In this document: one piece after another, positions 7,512 through 16,530 of the stretch | How positions within the stretch are numbered: position 1 is the first letter of the stretch | Layout: the number at the start of each line of letters is the position of its first letter | Assembly (NCBI GenBank): GCA_023091735.1 | Contig: JALKBU010001011.1 | Location: 1 to 18,457 of the forward strand | Length of the DNA stretch: 18,457 nucleotides | Direction: 5' to 3' | Source: Trichomonas tenax | Lineage: Eukaryota; Parabasalia; Trichomonadida; Trichomonadidae | Translations under genes and position numbers: made by a program | Notes under the pieces: generated by a model | What the model was told of the DNA's origin: nothing | Databases searched by the model: none | The model's input: only the letters and a program-made list of their open reading frames with translations

Positions 7512-8015
7512 TTAAGCCAATTCTTGTAAATATTCCTGCAATTTTGGATTAATGATGTCCATATCCTTCTGGTAGACTCTGGTGAGGGCGCGCTCATCGA
7601 GCTTTTGGAAAAGCACTGTGAAAAGGAATCTCAAAGTCCGATCATGAACATAATTCCAGTCATATTTTGTCTTTACCCAAGCCTGGCGAATGGCGACGTT
7701 GAATAGGCCATTAGGCTGCTTCTGGACTCTGATGATTGTAGTTTGAAGTCTCGATGTTCTTGATAAATCATTTGGTTTGTCCATAGCGAATGTATGGAAT
7801 GCCCGCCTTGTTCTTGAAGTGAATCTTGCGAGACTTAAGAACCCATGGATTGCTTCAGCACGGATATTGAAAGCTGAAGCGATTTCACCTTCTATTAACA
7901 ATGGATCTCTGCCGACCCAGTCACCTCTTGAACCTGCTGATTCCCATCCAGGCGGATATTGATCAAAAAAATTATCAATACCGTCGCATTTCGCGAAAGA
8001 GAGCAAAAAGAACAT
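7512..8015 (-). CDS. Orphan protein, 167 aa, tandemly duplicated family
   Basis: The ATG at 8015-8013 begins MFFLLSFAKCDGIDNFF. An in-frame stop lies six codons upstream, which fixes the start unless a GTG three codons earlier is used. The first 12 residues are hydrophobic and could be a very short or degenerate signal peptide. The body (YPPGWESAGSRGDWVG, then a basic, Arg-rich middle FTSRTRRAFHTFAMDK, then an alternating hydrophobic/charged C-terminus ending LQEYLQELA) looks globular. No domain is recognised and no initiator motif is visible; the leader contains AAAAAGTGCCAAAAA directly at the ATG. Codon content is markedly richer in G/C than the surroundings. The decayed copy at 6881-7204 shows that the family exists and that residues from about 65 onward were under protein-level constraint. 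Confidence 0.7.
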   Translation of the reverse strand: MFFLLSFAKCDGIDNFFDQYPPGWESAGSRGDWVGRDPLLIEGEIASAFNIRAEAIHGFLSLARFTSRTRRAFHTFAMDKPNDLSRTSRLQTTIIRVQKQPNGLFNVAIRQAWVKTKYDWNYVHDRTLRFLFTVLFQKLDERALTRVYQKDMDIINPKLQEYLQELA

Positions 8016-8204
8016 TTTTGGCACTTTTTGTCAAATGTCAATAAACTCTTAAATTCAACTATTTTATGGGCGTGAATGCAAACGAATATTATTAAATAGT
8101 TTAGTCTCTTCCGCACCTCTTTAGGAATCGATAAATGATAGTTGAATCATAGTGCTGACCAATCCATTGAAGATGTATACATTAATTCAGATTTTCATTC
8201 CAAA

Positions 8205-8335
8205 ATATCTACTTCGGAAACTCTAATAAAACATCTTCTTTCACCATCTCGAGGCAGCACGAATCCTTAGAGTGATCTCTTTCTATATTGCTTCAATTTT
8301 ATTACGTCCTATATAGCCCCAATCAAGACCCGAAT
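8205..8335 (-). pseudogene. Minus-strand coding relic, cold-shock-like patch
   Basis: One minus-strand frame reads VLIGAI, stop, DVIKLKQYRKRSL, stop, GFVLPRDGERRCFIRVSEVD. The last stretch resembles the GFxxPxDGxxDVFxHxSxx pattern of cold-shock domains, but the key aromatic residues are not all present. With two in-frame stops it cannot be functional as it stands. The identification is speculative. Confidence 0.25.
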
Positions 8336-8393
8336 ACACTTGATATTGAAATTTCTACATAGTTTACGATGGCCTTGGTTATTCATTCACCAA

Positions 8394-8434
8394 TGACATG
8401 ACATTATATATATAGATAACATAATGTCATGTCA
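8394..8434. repeat. Perfect 14-bp inverted repeat with 13-nt loop
   Basis: TGACATGACATTAT (8394-8407) is followed by a 13-nt AT-rich loop and its exact reverse complement (8421-8434). No gene abuts it. It could be a structured RNA, a binding site, or the collapsed remnant of a small foldback element. Confidence 0.85.
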
Positions 8435-9184
8435 GACTGTAGGGAAATTTTTCTACCAATTTCACTCCTTTCTATCTTATGGTTGTAAGCGGATTTTTTT
8501 TATTCTTAGAGTCTTATTGTGATGTTGTGATAATGTTCTGATTTGTGTTTAGTTTAATTTATGAATCTTTTGATTATTTATATATGAAGGCTTGCATAAT
8601 TAGGTGAATTTTCGCCAAAAATGAAATGCTCTAACTGATGTCATCAACTAAAATATGAAGATTTTTGATGCTTTTTAAGCTAAAATATCGATATTTATAT
8701 TCAGGCTCCAGTTCCAAGTACTCAAATTTTAAGCTTCACTCTTCTACTCTAAAAGTCCAATCAAAAGACTTTAAAGTATATCTATATATATACAAACCAA
8801 CTATACTTTATACTACTGTTGTATGCACATCCAGTGAGCATTTGGATAGTGAGAACTAAAAATTGATGTTTTTCAAAATTTTCATTTTTACCGAGAAAAT
8901 GTCATTAACTTGCAATTTGCTCTTTGTTACATTATAGTATATAGGACATATATAATATATATACTAATATTATTGGACTCTGCTTTGTGAAAATTAAGTT
9001 ATAAGAAGCAGAATGTTCAATTTTGAAAAATTAATATCTCGTTCAATATTGAATATAATTTCTTGTTACTAATATGGTGAAGAAACACTATGATTCCCTT
9101 TATATTTATTAGATAAAAATTTTGTGTTATAAATAAAATAACAAAATTTAGTTACGAGATCAATGTTTGAAAAATTCACAACGG
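8435..9184. other. AT-rich stretch without a supported gene
   Basis: Both strands were read; only short AT-type frames are present. A 64-codon plus-strand frame at 8665-8859 is Lys/Ser/Tyr-rich with no recognisable pattern and is not called. Confidence 0.5.
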
Positions 9185-9953
9185 CAAAAAAATTTATCCT
9201 CAGTCCACTTCTGTCACACTCTGCACAGACAGGTAGAGAATCACCCTATATGGTTCACATATTCCAGAAAAATTTTTATAACAAGATATAAAATCAGCTA
9301 TACCACCTTGAAAGGCGAAAATTCAACTTGAGTTATCTCAATATATAAGAAGAAGGTACAAAAATCCCAGTAGTGGTAATACTAGCTCATAATGTACTAC
9401 AACTTGCTCGTTGAGATTCTATCCAGATTTCTTGATGGAATGTATTCAATTTTGGAAATATGATGCTATAAAAGTGAGCATCCCAGCCTTCCAGAAATTT
9501 TTTATCCTCAGTTCACTTCTGTTACTTTCTAGAGAAAATTCTATAGATTGCTCCGATGCTATAATAACCTGCTTTGAATATTGATGACATTTCAATTATT
9601 GTTTTATATTCATTCTCATTTTCATCAATACGTATTAAGCAATGATGGAAGGATATTTGTGCTGAACAGTTCAATGAATAAATCTTGTTTTGGATCAAAA
9701 TTCCTGATTTCATCGAAAAATCAATTACGCCTCCTCTTATTTCTATATTTGAAGGTCCAATCGAATCTAATTTCGTATTTCCGATCAATGCACGCACATT
9801 ATTGTCTATATTCATGAAAACGATTCGATTTGTGAAAATGCAGTTCAATATGGAATAATTCCATTCTTCACCTATCTGAGGGTCCTTTTGGAACATAGTG
9901 TTAGTGTAATTACTATCAGAAAAGTAGTCAGACCAAACAGAAGATAACTTCAT
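9185..9953 (-). pseudogene. Broken member of a trichomonad repeat-protein family
   Basis: The 5' part is a clean frame of 143 codons from the ATG at 9953 to a TAA near 9522 (MKLSSVWSDYFSDSNYTN at the start, then NYSILNCIFTN and ISFHHCLIRI). Past the stop, coding sequence resumes in other frames: DAHFYSIIFPKLNTFHQ and, after more shifts, ADFISCYKNFSGICEPYR to VTEVD. The alternating hydrophobic strands with Asn/Cys patches suggest a beta-helix-like repeat protein of the kind that forms very large families in trichomonads (inferred). A related start (DSIWSRFYPSENNY) is at 13771. A direct repeat of about 26 bp (TTTATCCTCAGTYCACTTCT core) at 9191 and 9501 marks an internal duplication of about 310 bp. 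It is probably non-functional. Confidence 0.6.
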
Positions 9954-10502
9954 GGTTTTTTTTATATAAAATGTCACTTTTAAACAATTACAGGTGTTTA
10001 AACACGCTTAAAAAGACCATCTGGAGGGACTGTTAAGTGATGGATGATCAACTTATGAAATATATTTTTATCGAAATCTGAAAAACTGTGAACTACCCTT
10101 GTAACATCAAAAATTCGGTTAACTACAATGTGTAGAATCTATATCAATGATGTTGATGATAAACTATAAAAATCTGAAAAAAAAAATGATTCTATTATCA
10201 ATATTGAATCATTTACACATTATAATTACATTATATAAATCATAATCCACTTATTTCATGTATTTATATTTATCAAATAGCATTTTTTATTTTGATTTAT
10301 TTTATCAATTTTCCAATTCCTTGAAATATGTATAAATAAAAACAAAAGTTTATTGCAATTATATATTTTCATTCTCAGAGCTGATTTCAATGTTTGATGT
10401 TATTGATATAATTTAAATTTCATGTTTTTGAGTGAAATAATATATTAGATTCCATACAAACAAATAAATTTATCAAAACTAAAAATACAAAACAAATATA
10501 TA
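9954..10502. other. AT-rich spacer 3' of the TOG gene
   Basis: No gene is seen. Near 10000-10060 a short minus-strand stretch (TVPPDGLFKRV) precedes the broken gene and may be part of its lost 5' end. The rest is runs of A and T. Confidence 0.5.
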
Positions 10503-12815
10503 TTATCCGAAACATTCAAGTGACATTCTCGCCATTCTTCGAACTTCTTGATTTGCATCATTAACCATTGTTTCACAAACTTGTCTAAGAATCAAATCAT
10601 CTGGGCACTTCCTTGCAACGATTCCAATGCATGCGGCGACGCGAATTCTAGATTTATCTTGTTTCCTCTTCGATTCAGCGATGAGCATTGCACTCGCGCG
10701 TGATGTGTTCATGCAATCAACTAAAGCATCGAAGCAGTCGCAAGCAATGGCAGAAATGAACTGGCGACCGGCACTGACGATCTTCAGCAATGAGGTTCCT
10801 GCTGTTTCACCAACTGCTGCACAATCTATTCTTGGATCTTTGATCATAATCAACAATAAACTCAAAGCATTCTTGGCCAAAGCGGTTCTTAATGATCCAC
10901 CACATTCCGCTAATGTTGTAACTACATCTCTTGCGCTGTCATTCAATTTCTCAGCGAAATCGTCTAAGCGTGTCTGGAATTCCAGTATTGCATCATTTTG
11001 ATCGGACCATTCTTCACTATGTAATTTGCTGAATAATTCATCGAATCTTTTTCCTTGTGATGAATATGGCGCCTTTGATGTTGAAAGGCTTTGACGCTTT
11101 GGTGACTTCTGTTTTCCGAAAGAGCTTCGTGAAGGAATTGCTTGATCACCGACAATAACTGCTGTTTTTGCAAATTTTGTCTGAATTTGAGGTGATTTTG
11201 GACATTTTTTCTTTGCTGGTTCAACATTCTCTTCTATTATCATTGACTCTGGCAGTGGTTCATCGTTGAGTGAAATCATTGGTGTTTCATCGGTACTCAT
11301 TGTATTTCTTGCTCTTATTGATCTGCTCAACGCCAATCTTTCTTGCTGATACTTGGTGGATTTATCTTTGTGTTTGTGGTGAACTTGAACAGGTTCGACA
11401 TTTGGTGAATCGTTGTCGTAATTATTTTCCTCATCGAAAGAAGGAATAACACCAATACTGATTGGAACAGTCTTCGAAAACTGTTGATCTGTGAAATCAA
11501 TGTTGCTTTCTTTCTCTGGTTCGATATTTTTCTGTTTTCTTGGTAATGTGACTTCAGGAATATACTCTGGCTCAGGAAGTTTCCTTTGGCTGCTTCTGTT
11601 GATGTCATCTTCAACTTCAGGAAGTTTTCTTTGACTTGATCTGTTTTCTTTGATATTCGGAAGCTTCCTTTGACTCATTCTGTTTTCATTAACTTCTGGA
11701 GGTGGATTTGATATCAATCCTTGTTCAACCGACCTTGAAAGGAATGGCTTTGATACCTTTTCGGAATATATTGATGCTGATAAAGGCAGAGGACGCTTTG
11801 GTGATTTAAGAACATCGTGATTTAATAATTTTGGAACTTCTTTGATCTGTGATTTAGGAATTTCTGGCATTTCTTCTGTTATTGTTGGTGGAATATTAGA
11901 TGTCGATGTATTTTTGTTTTCTTCTGTGAAATTTCCAAATTGAACGGGTTGAAAATCAAATCCTTCTTTAGGAATCTCAACCTGGTCTGGATTTGTTCGG
12001 TAGAGTGCAATTTCTGATGGATCAACGTGTGATGTACTTGCTCTGTTAACTTTTAGTCTGCTTAGTGATAATCTTCCATTTAACGATAAAACTCCATCTC
12101 TATTCGCAATCACTGACCTTCTCTTGACATCCGTTGGATTTATCTTTCCCTTTTCCATTGCGCTAATTGATTCCGGTTTGAATTGAGAAATAATATTATT
12201 TGCTGTTGTTGGATCTCTAAACGTAAGACTCGTCAAAAATTTAGTTGCGGCCTGTTGTATGTTCGTGTGTGGCGAAGCGAGTGAATTATCGAGATAAAAA
12301 GTAAATTGTGTCATTAAAGCGGACGGAACAACGTTATACTGTATCAAATACTCGATGTACTCAAGCGCCTGCACCGATACTTGCGGTGTAGCGTTGTTTA
12401 AGTTTCTCACCATCTCCGCTAAGACTGCTGTTGGAGATAACGATTTTAATAATTGTGTTAGAATTTCATTACCGAACTGACGAACGAATTTTCGTGTGTC
12501 TGAGTATAGGGAAAGAGCGACTTGAACTAATTTATGGACGTAAAGTGTTGCATTTTGGTCGAGATATGAAATAAGTGTTTTTATCATCGTGTATATGTTC
12601 TGTACCACTTTCATATTTGGATCTTTCGTTAACGGCTTCATCAATTCGAGGAATTTATCGACATTTATGATATCTAAAGGCATTGATTGAATTGTAACAA
12701 TCAAATTCGACGTAATGCTCTCCCTGTCTTGATAATTTGGAGACACAATCTGTTCGTACATCGATGGAGTGATGAAGCCGCACATTATGTCTCCATTTGT
12801 GTTGTTGTCTTTCAT
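10503..12815 (-). CDS. TOG-domain microtubule protein, CLASP/Crescerin-like, 770 aa
   Basis: Two helical-repeat domains flank a long disordered linker. Residues about 30-220 form an N-terminal HEAT/TOG-like array (for example VDKFLELMKPLTKDPN, FVRQFGNEILTQLLK). Residues about 220-585 are Pro/Ser/Lys-rich and unstructured, with Ser-Pro sites (KSPKRP, PKSPQ, QKSPKRQ). Three SQRKLP repeats lie at 381-386, 394-399 and 409-414, and one S-x-I-P (SNIP, 306-309) may bind an EB1-type protein. Residues 590-770 form a second TOG domain that starts with the typical Trp helix (EEWSDQNDAILEFQTRL) and ends near VNDANQEVRRMARMSL. TOG domains bind tubulin and tune microtubule growth, so a role in the spindle, pelta-axostyle or flagella is likely. 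It is intact and intronless. No clear initiator motif precedes the ATG. XMAP215-type is less likely, because only two domains are present. Confidence 0.85.
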   Translation of the reverse strand: MKDNNTNGDIMCGFITPSMYEQIVSPNYQDRESITSNLIVTIQSMPLDIINVDKFLELMKPLTKDPNMKVVQNIYTMIKTLISYLDQNATLYVHKLVQVALSLYSDTRKFVRQFGNEILTQLLKSLSPTAVLAEMVRNLNNATPQVSVQALEYIEYLIQYNVVPSALMTQFTFYLDNSLASPHTNIQQAATKFLTSLTFRDPTTANNIISQFKPESISAMEKGKINPTDVKRRSVIANRDGVLSLNGRLSLSRLKVNRASTSHVDPSEIALYRTNPDQVEIPKEGFDFQPVQFGNFTEENKNTSTSNIPPTITEEMPEIPKSQIKEVPKLLNHDVLKSPKRPLPLSASIYSEKVSKPFLSRSVEQGLISNPPPEVNENRMSQRKLPNIKENRSSQRKLPEVEDDINRSSQRKLPEPEYIPEVTLPRKQKNIEPEKESNIDFTDQQFSKTVPISIGVIPSFDEENNYDNDSPNVEPVQVHHKHKDKSTKYQQERLALSRSIRARNTMSTDETPMISLNDEPLPESMIIEENVEPAKKKCPKSPQIQTKFAKTAVIVGDQAIPSRSSFGKQKSPKRQSLSTSKAPYSSQGKRFDELFSKLHSEEWSDQNDAILEFQTRLDDFAEKLNDSARDVVTTLAECGGSLRTALAKNALSLLLIMIKDPRIDCAAVGETAGTSLLKIVSAGRQFISAIACDCFDALVDCMNTSRASAMLIAESKRKQDKSRIRVAACIGIVARKCPDDLILRQVCETMVNDANQEVRRMARMSLECFG

Positions 12816-13506
12816 TTTTTAGATTTTTTGTTGTTGTCACGTTTTTATTGCTTTTTTGCAGTTTTTCTGATTTTATTTTAAATTTGAATCCTATACATGA
12901 TGTAGTTGCTATATTTTATATTAATTTTGCAATTAGATTGTTATTAATTACAAAATTGTATTTTTAGACTTTAATACGATATACAGATATTACATATGAT
13001 GTTATTTTTGAATTTATTGTTAATTTTGAAATCAAATTTTTGATATTTTCGAAAATTGATTTTCTGATTTTATTGAAGATTTAGATTTTGGATACTATGT
13101 AGATTAAGGATTTTAAATATTTTTGACTTTTTGTTTTTAGTGATTTCTTTTTGAAAAATTTATAAATCTGGACCTACTGCTGTTTTTCTCCTTGGTGCTT
13201 CAACAAATTGATTCTCCTTATCCTGGGAAGTATATATTGTATGCTTGATGCGAATATTTGGAGAAATTCGATGCTTCCATAACTTTCATTCACTTGAAAG
13301 ATTGCATTAGAAAAATTTTATTCTTCTAAAGTAACCTAATCTAAACAGTGTTATGTAGGACCAAAAATTATGAAATAATCATTATAGCATCTATAATTCC
13401 CATTTTATCGTTCACTCCTATTTTATTTGAGATGTTTACAAAAAAATGTTTTCGACTGTAAAGTCTGTTGTATATATACCTGTCAAACCTGCACAATATT
13501 GAATAC
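12816..13506. other. AT-rich 5' flank of the TOG gene
   Basis: No gene is seen on either strand. The first 60 bp form the upstream region of the TOG gene and lack a TCAYW initiator, so that gene may use a different start element. Confidence 0.55.
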
Positions 13507-13526
13507 TTTGCGCATTTTTGCGCAAA
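13507..13526. repeat. Perfect 8-bp stem-loop
   Basis: TTTGCGCA, loop TTTT, TGCGCAAA. It is the first of three palindromic sites within 130 bp. Confidence 0.8.
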
Positions 13527-13542
13527 TTTAGGGAATGCACAA

Positions 13543-13556
13543 TGTTGACGTCAACA
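13543..13556. promoter_or_regulatory. 14-bp palindrome containing TGACGTCA
   Basis: TGTTGACGTCAACA is perfectly palindromic and contains TGACGTCA, the classical CRE/ATF site bound by bZIP dimers in other eukaryotes. Whether trichomonads use it is unknown. It lies 215 bp upstream of the broken gene at 13771 and about 730 bp from the TOG gene start. Confidence 0.45.
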
Positions 13557-13621
13557 GAGGAACCTTAAACAGTGTAAAAATTGTTTTTTTTTTGCAATTT
13601 TTTGTTGAATCCGGTGATATA

Positions 13622-13636
13622 GCAGCAGTTTGCTGC
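13622..13636. repeat. Short GC-rich stem-loop
   Basis: GCAGCA, loop GTT, TGCTGC; the overlapping GCTGCAGC is also palindromic. This is the third palindrome of the cluster. Confidence 0.7.
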
Positions 13637-13770
13637 AGCTTATTTTTATTTCCAGTCACATTTGTTAATACTATGAAAAACGCATCAATGTTTTTGGTGC
13701 AACCTTAAGATTAATATCATTAAAATTAAAGAAACTTTCAACATCCATCATTGATTCGTTAATATAGCTA

Positions 13771-14658
13771 ATGCATCAATCAGATTCGATTTGGAGCAGA
13801 TTCTATCCATCTGAGAACAATTATATCCTTAAAAATAAAAATGAATTCATTGCTGATTCCGGAAATGTATTCGTAGATCATGTTATTTTCACCAGCAATT
13901 CAACTGGTTATATTATTGAAGTCGTCCGTCCTTCCGTAGACACAAATTATTTATTTTCAAATTGTGGATTTCCAAATATTGAATTTTCATATGATTCACG
14001 CTATGGACAAATTTCTTAATATGGGGAGCGAGTCTCTGTAGTCATGTATCCCCACTTATAGGTGTTGAAAAAGTTAAAGAAATGCATTTTCTGAATCATC
14101 AATAACTAATTGCACAACATAAATCAGTGTTATTCACTTGGTATCAGTCAAAGGATCTGCTTGTAGCATTAATCTATCAAAAAGTTATATTAAGAATTAT
14201 GGTTTTGGTTTTGCTGGTATTAATGAACAAAATTTGTCATTCAATATTTTCACTCAAGTAATATCTGAAAAAAAAATGTTGATTCGGTTTTACATGGGAT
14301 GAATATAAAGTTTCCAATTCTAACTATTTGAATAACACTCTTCAGGAAGATGAATCTAATATGGGTCTGATTTATTACGATAATTGGCATGGAAGCATAT
14401 CTTTGGAATTTATCCAACGTGTTTTTAGCCAAAATATTGGTAAAAGTTTGTTTTCTTCAGCACTTGACAAAGTGTAACGTTGATGATACAAACAAATTTG
14501 AAAACATGTTTAATATGCAACCATCTGGTGTATCTATTATTAACTCTCCTTCAATATTCACGCTAAACATTAAATATTATATTACACAACTTTGTGATCC
14601 TGAGCAATATAATATGTTACACAAGTATGAATTATTTGTTCCTAAATATCATTTATAA
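13771..14658 (+). pseudogene. Frameshifted relative of the 9.5-kb repeat-protein gene
   Basis: The first 82 codons are clean (MHQSDSIWSRFYPSENNYIL to a TAA at 14019). Coding sequence then continues in other frames: CSINLSKSYIKNYGFGFAG near 14160, then EYKVSNSNYLNNTLQEDE and LEFIQRVFSQNIG at 14300-14475, and finally NVDDTNKFENMFNM to a TAAA stop at 14658. At least three frame changes or stops separate these blocks. The N-terminus (S-x-W-S then F/Y, Asn-Tyr, IFT) matches the gene at 9953. A TCATT initiator-like site lies at 13748, 21 nt before the ATG. It was once a gene of about 290-300 codons and now cannot make a full product. The family is inferred to be one of the large trichomonad beta-helix-like groups. 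Confidence 0.7.
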
Positions 14659-14762
14659 ATTCTTCATGTTGAAATAAATATATTTTCAAATGTTCATATT
14701 ACTATTTAATAGATATGAATACGTTCAATAGGTAAACGAATATATAACATTGAAATATTATG

Positions 14763-15245
14763 GAAAATTAAAATGGAATTCTTGGTGAGATATTTCTGAC
14801 GCCATGGAGTTTCAGCAAAGAAGAAAATGTTCTTTTATCTTTGCACAATTTGAAATCTATGATTATTTCAGGTTTTATTTTCTTGGATAAATGTGTCAAA
14901 AAAATTTTACGTGTCAAAACAGATAAAACCTTTTTGGATCACATCTATAATATCATTATACTGCATAATTATTATTAGAAAAATTTCTCCACTTTGAATT
15001 CAATTCTTGATATTTTATCAAAAATATAATTCCAAAGAATCAAGGTAATCAAGTAATAAATGGTTATACATAGATGTTGCATAGCAAGTTATTATCGAGA
15101 TTTCAGCTAAACATGAACAATAATATTTTGATGAATATATTTTGAAAATTAGGAAAGGATCGCATATATGTCTATATAGTGTACGGCCCAATTAGAAGTT
15201 CTGTTAGTCGCTTTTGAATCAAAACTGTATTTTGCGAAAAATATT
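14763..15245 (-). pseudogene. Minus-strand coding relics without a start
   Basis: A minus-strand frame about 58 codons long with no Met runs from about 14955 to a TAA near 14770 and reads convincingly as protein (SKKIKPEIIIDFKLCKDK, then FSSLLKLHGVRNISPRIPF). Further upstream (about 15170-15245) another frame gives FDSKATNRTSNWAVHYIDIY. Stops and frame changes lie between. No family is named; a C-terminus this regular suggests an eroded conserved gene. Confidence 0.35.
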
Positions 15246-15372
15246 TTGAATCATTTTTTTCATTCTGCCAGCAGCCGTAACACAATACACAATCTCTATT
15301 TCATTATCGGAATATATTTTCAATTAAAAGAAATGCTTTCAAAGCAAAATTAAACCTGAAAGAATAATAATT

Positions 15373-15711
15373 TTACTTGTACTGAGCGATGTTCTTCTTG
15401 ATAGCATCGACGTTGCATCCAACGACTGTCTCGACCTGGTTGAAGCTTGCGCCGTCGGTCTTGCAGAAAGCGATGTGTGGAATTGAAGAAACGCCGAACT
15501 TAGAAGCAGCGTTATCGTTCTGATCGATGTCGACCTTGATGAATGTAACGTCCTGGTTCTCACTGGCGATGCCTGGAAGGAGTTGGCCTAAACGCTTGCA
15601 TGGGCCGCACCATGTGGCGAAAAAGTCGACGACAACGAGGCCCTTCTTGGACTTGATTGTGTTCTCGAGTTCTTCGGCGCTGCCATTGAAGTGGATGATT
15701 GGATCAGACAT
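15373..15711 (-). CDS. Thioredoxin, 112 aa
   Basis: A small disulfide reductase. The whole fold is present: the VVVDFFATWCGPCK block with the WCGPC active site at about residues 34-38, the Asp in the buried strand (VDFFA), the IKVDIDQND strand, and the cis-proline SIPHIAF at about 76. It takes electrons from thioredoxin reductase and passes them to peroxiredoxins and other targets; this system is a main antioxidant defence in trichomonads, which lack glutathione. There is no targeting extension, so it is probably cytosolic. The length is typical. The start is supported by a TCACTT initiator 13 nt upstream, and the stop reads TAAA. Codons are strongly G/C-ending compared with its neighbours, as expected for a highly expressed gene. 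Confidence 0.97.
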   Translation of the reverse strand: MSDPIIHFNGSAEELENTIKSKKGLVVVDFFATWCGPCKRLGQLLPGIASENQDVTFIKVDIDQNDNAASKFGVSSIPHIAFCKTDGASFNQVETVVGCNVDAIKKNIAQYK

Positions 15712-15721
15712 GATTTTGAAA

Positions 15722-15726
15722 AGTGA
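15722..15726 (-). promoter_or_regulatory. Initiator (Inr) of the thioredoxin gene
   Basis: On the minus strand CAGTTCACTTTTC contains TCACT (TCA(+1)YW); the leader to the ATG is 13 nt. It has the same context as the EF-hand gene. Confidence 0.6.
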
Positions 15727-16521
15727 ACTGATTTACTATTCGTAAACTTTTACGAAATATACGGGCGTGACAGCATTTTATAAAAAGCATAAACTACATT
15801 TTTTTTAATCTAGGTACTCTACAAGCGTGTTCCTCACAATATTGAGGGGTCCCTTAAAAAAAAGAGATAAGTAATCATATTCATCCAAATATATATAAGA
15901 TTTGAATTGGAAATTTACAATAAATTATATTTTTATTATTGAAATAAATAGCACAGATATAATATTTTATTTTTTTGTAATATAAATCATTCAAAATTAT
16001 AAGATTTAATAAATGTGGCCTCCGACGTCACTTTTCATTCGTTCAAGACAAAAATTTGCTGATATTTAGATAGCCTATGTATGTGAGTTCACTTTTTGTA
16101 GCGTTTATCCAAAATTTTTGATTGTTTATCAGAAAAATTTGAAACTTTGTAATAATTATGGCCTCTAAAAATATTTTGATTATCATGATTGAAATGTGTT
16201 AAATTGGATATTATGATGTTTTATTGATTTGCATGTAGTGCTTATTATTATCAATGTATATGGTTACAATATTAGATCCTCAACATTAATAGTTTATGAC
16301 ATTTTTTTGATAGAGTGACTCAACGAAGTGTAGAATTTAATTCTTTTGGCATAGTGATAAGGGGCATTAAAATTAACTCATGAATGTCAACTAATATTTA
16401 AACAGTTATTGTTTTTATTGAATAATCTGAAATGACGACTTTTCAAAAAGTGTCAAAAAAGTAACATATTTTAAATTGTATAAAATATAAATATTTAATC
16501 ACCGAAATTGTCAGCAGGCAT
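15727..16521. other. Intergenic region between divergent genes
   Basis: It lies between thioredoxin (-) and the discoidin-like gene (+), is AT-rich, and holds no gene. AAAAAGTGTCAAAAA at 16445-16459 nearly repeats a 15-mer found at 6704 and 8015. A TATA-like TATAAAATATAAAT lies about 45 bp before the downstream ATG. Confidence 0.5.
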
Positions 16522-16526
16522 TCATA
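16522..16526 (+). promoter_or_regulatory. Initiator (Inr) of the discoidin-like gene
   Basis: TCATA fits TCA(+1)YW; the leader to the ATG at 16531 would be 7 nt. Confidence 0.5.
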
Positions 16527-16530
16527 TCAA

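Noticed and set aside
10627..11001. 124-codon frame opposite the TOG gene
   Set aside because: Antisense shadow of the C-terminal TOG domain.
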